From: Cymbomonas tetramitiformis
Taxonomy: Eukaryota > Chlorophyta > Pyramimonadophyceae > Pyramimonadales > Pyramimonadaceae
Direction: 5' to 3'
NCBI GenBank assembly: GCA_001247695.2
Contig: LGRX02026014.1
Coordinates: 80,501-144,500 of the forward strand
DNA: 64,000 nt
The notes under the pieces were generated by a model that was given only the letters and a program-made list of their open reading frames with translations, searched no databases and had not been told where the DNA came from. The position numbers were made by a program, and so were the translations under genes. Within the stretch, counting starts at the first letter, position 1. Every line of letters begins with the position of its first letter. Positions 60,024 to 64,000 of the stretch are shown piece after piece.

Positions 60024-60830
60024 ATGCGCGTGCACGACATGCACGATAGCGATGGTGAAATCGAACAACATCCCGATCTTGCAACTATATCGACGAGCGA
60101 CGACCAACAAGACTGTGGTGGGGGGGCGGGCGGCCCTGCTGTTGACGACGCCGGTAGCAACGCGCACCCTCAAGAGAGGCTGGTGAGCGTAACGATTCCG
60201 GAGAGTCGCTTGCGAGCCATCCTCTCTCAATTGCACGACGAACCATCGAGTCGCGCCTTTCTGGCTCCGCCGTCGTCGCCGAAGGCGTCGATCGCCTCGT
60301 CGAGCGAGCGCAAACGGAAACGAGCGGTTCGCGCCGTGAGCGTATCCGCAGAAGTCTGGCAGAGCGTGGGCGACACTGCGCAAAAGGTGGAAGGCGTGCT
60401 CCGAGCTTGGTACGCCACGTTCGGGTTCAGACAGATCTCTTTGCGCGAAGCGCGTGCGCACCTGTTACATCTACGGAGTCCGAAGTGGGCCTCCCGCGAT
60501 CCGGACGGGTATCACCTAGCGAAGAACGTCTTCGAGACTCTGGGAGCCTTCGATAACCGCAGTCCGGGGAGTTTCTTCCACTTCGGTAAATTGTTCAAGC
60601 GATGCCTCGTGAAAAAAGATGTCCACCGCCTTACGTTTGATGATGGAGTCGAAGGAGCGTACCGGTTGGAGCGAGTGAAGTCTTGCGGCATCCACAAAAT
60701 TCACATTCGGAACCTTCTGGCCGCGGAGGTGACGTCTCTCAACGAGTTCCGGCCCGCCAACCACGGCACTTGTGCACGGGGATCGCCGTTTGCCCGTGCG
60801 TGTGTTCGAGCAGCTATCACAACGATTTGA
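60024..60830 (+). CDS. Orphan 268-residue protein, divergent partner of the BTB gene
   Basis: Intronless. No family recognised. Residues 1-55 are acidic and disordered. Residues 52-75 include VTIPESRLRAILSQL. A basic cluster (SERKRKRAVRA, near 93-103) could be a nuclear signal. Residues 105-250 look globular and helical: VWQSVGDTAQKVEGVLRAWY, ISLREARAHLLHLRSPKW, GSFFHFGKLFKRCLVKKDV, RLTFDDGVEGAYRLERV. The size and charge would suit a DNA- or RNA-binding regulator, but there is no motif to prove it. The shared promoter architecture suggests expression together with the BTB protein. Confidence 0.7.
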   Translation: MRVHDMHDSDGEIEQHPDLATISTSDDQQDCGGGAGGPAVDDAGSNAHPQERLVSVTIPESRLRAILSQLHDEPSSRAFLAPPSSPKASIASSSERKRKRAVRAVSVSAEVWQSVGDTAQKVEGVLRAWYATFGFRQISLREARAHLLHLRSPKWASRDPDGYHLAKNVFETLGAFDNRSPGSFFHFGKLFKRCLVKKDVHRLTFDDGVEGAYRLERVKSCGIHKIHIRNLLAAEVTSLNEFRPANHGTCARGSPFARACVRAAITTI

Positions 60831-61702
60831 AGCGCATGCATGCAAGACCGACCTGATCGCAGAGTCGCGGGGTCCATGTCTTTATGTCTATTATATAATG
60901 TATATAGTATTGTCTAGTTTCCTCGAATATCTAGTGCATCTCTGCTGGCAAATGCACAAGTCATTCCAGTGTGCGGGTGCAAAGGTCATTTTTGCCTGCG
61001 GGTGCAGAAGATTAGTCATTTATCTTTGCATAAGTCGTTTCCGGCGCGTGAGACCTGCAAGGATACGTAAAGGACACCCTGGGTTACGAAATTCGGTTGT
61101 TGGAAAAGGACATGGAAATCTGTTCCGAGTCAAGGTTCCCTGCTGCTCATTGCTAAACGCGCGACCGTCCCAACACCATGAGTCGCTTCTGCAGCCTCTA
61201 ATACGTTTCTGCTTCGAGGATACGACGGCTCACTCATCCGTCCCAATCAACGTCAAGTTGCAAAATGGGACCAGTCCGTAAGCATGTATTGCGGAGATCA
61301 ATATAAAGCGTAAATACTATTCGGGGGCACGACTTCACCATTGCATACATCAATTGCATTTCAAACCGTCAGAAATCGAGCCCAGCATCTTCAGGCGACC
61401 ATGAGCGCACAGTGGATAGACCGAAGGTAGGAAGTGGTCAACAGTCGTGAGGAGGGGACGAGGGAACGGTGATGCAATGAGAGATGCTGAGAGGAGGCGT
61501 CAGATATGGGCCCCAGCAGATCGAAAGATTGATGCCAGTTGCCCCTTGCCTTGTCCAAATAAGCCGACCCAAAATGATATAGAAGAGACGGAGGAAATAA
61601 GCAACATTCATCTGGAGGGCACGGGGGAACGGGGGGGGGTGCGCCGCTCGACGATGAAGCAGAAAGAGATCGAGCGGCGTAGGATGCAGTCCACCGCCGT
61701 AG
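60831..61702. other. Spacer downstream of the orphan gene
   Basis: Contains the doubled phrase gtcattccagtgtgcgggtgca / gtcatttttgcctgcgggtgca near 60960-61005. No supported gene. The region from 61445 on begins to resemble the 144-bp repeats (gatgcaatgagagatgctg, cagatcgaaagattgatgcc at 61518), with a more diverged copy before 61700. Confidence 0.45.
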
Positions 61703-62151
61703 TAGATCGAACGGTGGATGCGAGTTGTCCAAAACCGACCCAAAATAATATAGAAGAGAAGGTAGGAAATGGGCAACCTCCGCAGAGCGGTGATGTTATG
61801 TGCAATATATGGAAATCGACGAGGAGGCGTCGGATGCGGTTCAAGGCGGATCGAACGGTGGATGCGAGTTGTCCAAAACCGACCCAAAATAATATAGAAG
61901 AGAAGGTAGGAAATGGGCAACCTCCGGAGAGCGGTGATGTGATGTGCAATATATGGAAATCGACGAGGAGGCGTCGGATGCGGTTCAAGGCGGATCGAAC
62001 GGTGGATGCGAGTTGCCCAAAACCGACCCAAAATAATATAGAAGAGAAGGTAGGAAATGGGCAACCTCCGGAGAGCGGTGATGTGATGTGCAATATATGG
62101 AAATCGACGAGGAGGCGTCGGATGCGGTTCAAGGCGGATCGAACGGTGGAT
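61703..62151. repeat. 144-bp tandem repeat, about 3 copies
   Basis: gatcgaacggtggatgcgag starts near 61704, 61849, 61993 and 62137 (145, 144, 144 bp). The unit also holds aaccgacccaaaataatata and gaaatcgacgaggaggcgtc. A remnant lies at 62431-62495, after the inserted MITE. 144 is a multiple of three, so both strands stay open across the array. The products are 48-residue repeats on either strand, and no start or domain makes either convincing. Confidence 0.93.
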
Positions 62152-62428
62152 CAGGGTGAAGTCTTACCGTGGCGGGCCGGCCCGGGGCCGCAGAAGCTCG
62201 CGCCGGGCCGAAACCGGGCCGAAGGGGCTTTCGCCCCCGGGCCGCACAAAAATATGAGCCGGCCAAACCTCGGCCAAAAATATAGGCATTTTATGCTACT
62301 TTTTATCAAACCCCCATACTTAATTTCAAAATTTCGGGCATTGTTCTTCCTTGACCGTTTTGGCCGAAAGCGGGCCAGCGGAAATATAGTTTACGGGCCG
62401 TAAAGAAATTTGGAAGACTTCTACCCTG
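62152..62428. mobile_element. hAT-type MITE, 277 bp, inserted in the 144-bp repeat
   Basis: Ends: CAGGGTGAAGTCTTACC on the left; on the right, read in reverse, CAGGGTAGAAGTCTTCC. CAGGG ends and an 8-bp target duplication are hAT hallmarks. The flanks are cggtggat (62144-62151) and gggtggat (62430-62437), seven of eight equal, with a one-base offset at the right border. The interior is unlike its host repeat: gggccggcccggggcc-type GC runs and AT-rich middle, no ORF of its own. Confidence 0.85.
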
Positions 62429-62495
62429 CGGGTGGATGCGAGTTGCCCAAAACCGACCCAAAATAATATAGAAGAGAAGGTAGGAAATGGACAAC

Positions 62496-63189
62496 ATTTA
62501 AACAAGGGAGTGAGGGGATGAGGGAGAGAGCCTAGGGCGCGTACCTACCCCCGCCCCCCCTATATCCGCTTGTGCCCGTGGCTATGCGTCTCCCTTTCTT
62601 TTGTTCGTGCGAATGCCATCTTTCCGAGTTTGCCCGCCTCTCATCCCCTCCGCCGACTTGTTGCCCATTTCATACCCCTTGTTCGCTACGTATGACCCGT
62701 ACCGGCCACGAACTCGTTTCTCTGCCTTCACATCCGACTGCACCGACGTCGGCAGCAGGGCATCGGGGCGGGAGGGCACGGGGTCGATATGCGTAATCGT
62801 GCGAGGGTGAAGAAAATAAATCAATAATCCAGCCCATTCAGGTTGTGCACTGTTCCTTCCACGACTTGTGGCTGTAACGCGCCTCTTGCCTCCGGACATT
62901 TCAGCTGCACGTCTTCCAGTCATTATTCATGAACTGAAGGCGACTCTGCTCCTGTGTGATAATCTCGCTGTGTGATGATGCCCACGCCTAATCATGGGTC
63001 CCATACCGAAGCCACCGGGCTCCAAACTACTTCTCTTGCCAACCTCCTCACCACTTCGCACGGCCCATTCACCGCCAGCTAAGCGGACCCCAGTCCAGCG
63101 TGCTCGCTCGATGCCTTCACCTCCGTTCTGCTCGTACGTGTAAGGTGACCTCTTGTGCCCACTTCCGCCTCGTACATTGTCAGAAACGC
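62496..63189. other. GC-rich spacer
   Basis: No gene supported. Open frames here are short, overlap on both strands, and lack domains. Confidence 0.35.
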
Positions 63190-64000
63190 CACGGTCGCAC
63201 CTCAGGCGCACCTCAGCCGCACATCAATCGTGCCTCAGTCGCACCTCGGCCGCACCGCATTCGCACCTCGGTCGCGCCTACCTCAGCCGCACCTCAGTCG
63301 CACCTCATTCGCAACTCAGTCGCGACCCAGCTGCACCTCAGCCTACGTGCGGCCGCAGCCCCGGCTGCCCAACGCGCACTAACGCACACTACGTGCGGCC
63401 GCAGCCCCGGCGGCCCAACGCGCACTACGTGCGGCCGCTGCCCCGGCGGCCCAACGCGCACTAACGCGCACTACGTGCGGCCGCAGCCCTGGCGGCTTAA
63501 CGCGCACTACGTGCGGCCGCAGGCCCGACTGCCCAACGCGCACTAACGTGCGGCCGCTGCCCCCGCAGCCCAACGCGCACTTCGTGCGGCCGCAGCCCCG
63601 GCGGCCCAACGCGCACTGCCGCACCTCAGTCGCACCTCATTCGCAACTCAGTCGCGACCCAGCTGCACCTCAGCCTCACCTCAGTTGCACCTCAGTCGCG
63701 ACCCAGTCGCAACTCAGTCGTACCTCAACCGCACCTCAGTCGCACTTCATTCGCAACTCAGCCGCACCTCAGTCGCAATCAATCACCACTCAGTCGCGTC
63801 CTAATCTCAACTCAACCTTAAATGAGTCGCACCAAGGTCGCACCTCAGTCGGGCACTCGCAACCCAATCGCACCTCAGCCGCAACTCAGTCGCTTCCCAG
63901 TCTCAACTCAGTCGCACTTCAGTCGCACTCCAGTTGCAACTCAGTCGCTCCTTAGCCGCACCTCGATCGCGTCCCAATCTCAACTAAGTCACATCCCTGC
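63190..64000. repeat. Terminal minisatellites: cacctcagtcg units and a NotI-site repeat
   Basis: 63190-63345 and 63620-64000 are built from about 11- and 12-bp units, cacctcagtcg, cacctcagccg and caactcagtcg. Between them, 63346-63615, is a repeat of tgcggccgcagccccggcgg followed by cccaacgcgcacta, about 32-48 bp per unit, 7 copies, nearly all with gcggccgc. The array continues past the window end. Frames through it are artefacts. Confidence 0.95.

Noticed and set aside
61438..62403. Long frames on both strands (318 codons on +, 208 and 174 codons on -)
   Set aside because: The 144-bp unit is divisible by three, so frames stay open mechanically; the + frame also runs into the inserted MITE.

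Overview
This is nuclear DNA of a eukaryote, most likely a unicellular alga or other protist with a repeat-rich genome. The reasons are genes broken by GT-AG introns, two intact LTR retrotransposons with target-site duplications, a eukaryotic transposase of the DUF7869 type, kelch, ankyrin and BTB proteins, and many micro-, mini- and satellite repeats. I see no operons, no bacterial promoters and no rRNA or tRNA gene. The species cannot be named from the sequence. A green-lineage host is only a guess, based loosely on primer sites that resemble plant-type initiator tRNA.

Layout. 1-14 kb (GC-rich): the 3' part of one large coiled-coil gene on the + strand, made of at least 15 small exons, mostly cut in phase 0. 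Its long introns hold minisatellites and a fold-back element. 14-18 kb: dispersed and tandem repeats, and a two-exon minus-strand gene for a single-pass membrane protein with an acidic tail. 18-27 kb: an AT-rich island with a pentanucleotide array, several interrelated short repeat families, an intronless kelch gene and a satellite of about 178 bp. 27-31 kb: a five-exon ankyrin gene and an acidic, tryptophan-rich orphan. 31-46 kb: a mobile-element cluster. It holds two gag-only LTR retrotransposons (31171-34459 on +, 35475-39197 on -), each with exact 5-bp target duplications, a 938-codon proline/serine-rich ORF whose leader was hit by the second element, and a two-exon DUF7869 transposase gene. 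46-50 kb: small inverted-repeat elements and AGCT-rich satellite DNA. 50-56.6 kb: a gag-protease ORF of 1583 codons with repeat arrays at both ends. 57-61 kb: three compact intronless genes (a RecQ-type zinc-domain fragment, a BTB plus nucleotidyltransferase-like protein, and an orphan). The last two diverge from matching TATA boxes on either side of a degenerate 26-bp array. 61-64 kb: a 144-bp tandem repeat, open in both strands and cut by a hAT-type MITE, then GC-rich minisatellites to the window end.

The strongest observations are these. The two gag-only elements share LTR termini, the sequence before the 3' LTR, a primer site matching the 5' half of initiator tRNA-Met (copia/Ty5-style half-tRNA priming), a zinc knuckle, and an unusual C-terminal hydrophobic segment in Gag. 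This suggests one machinery mobilises both. The 57-61 kb module looks foreign to its intron-bearing surroundings and may come from a large DNA virus or another mobile element. That origin is inference.
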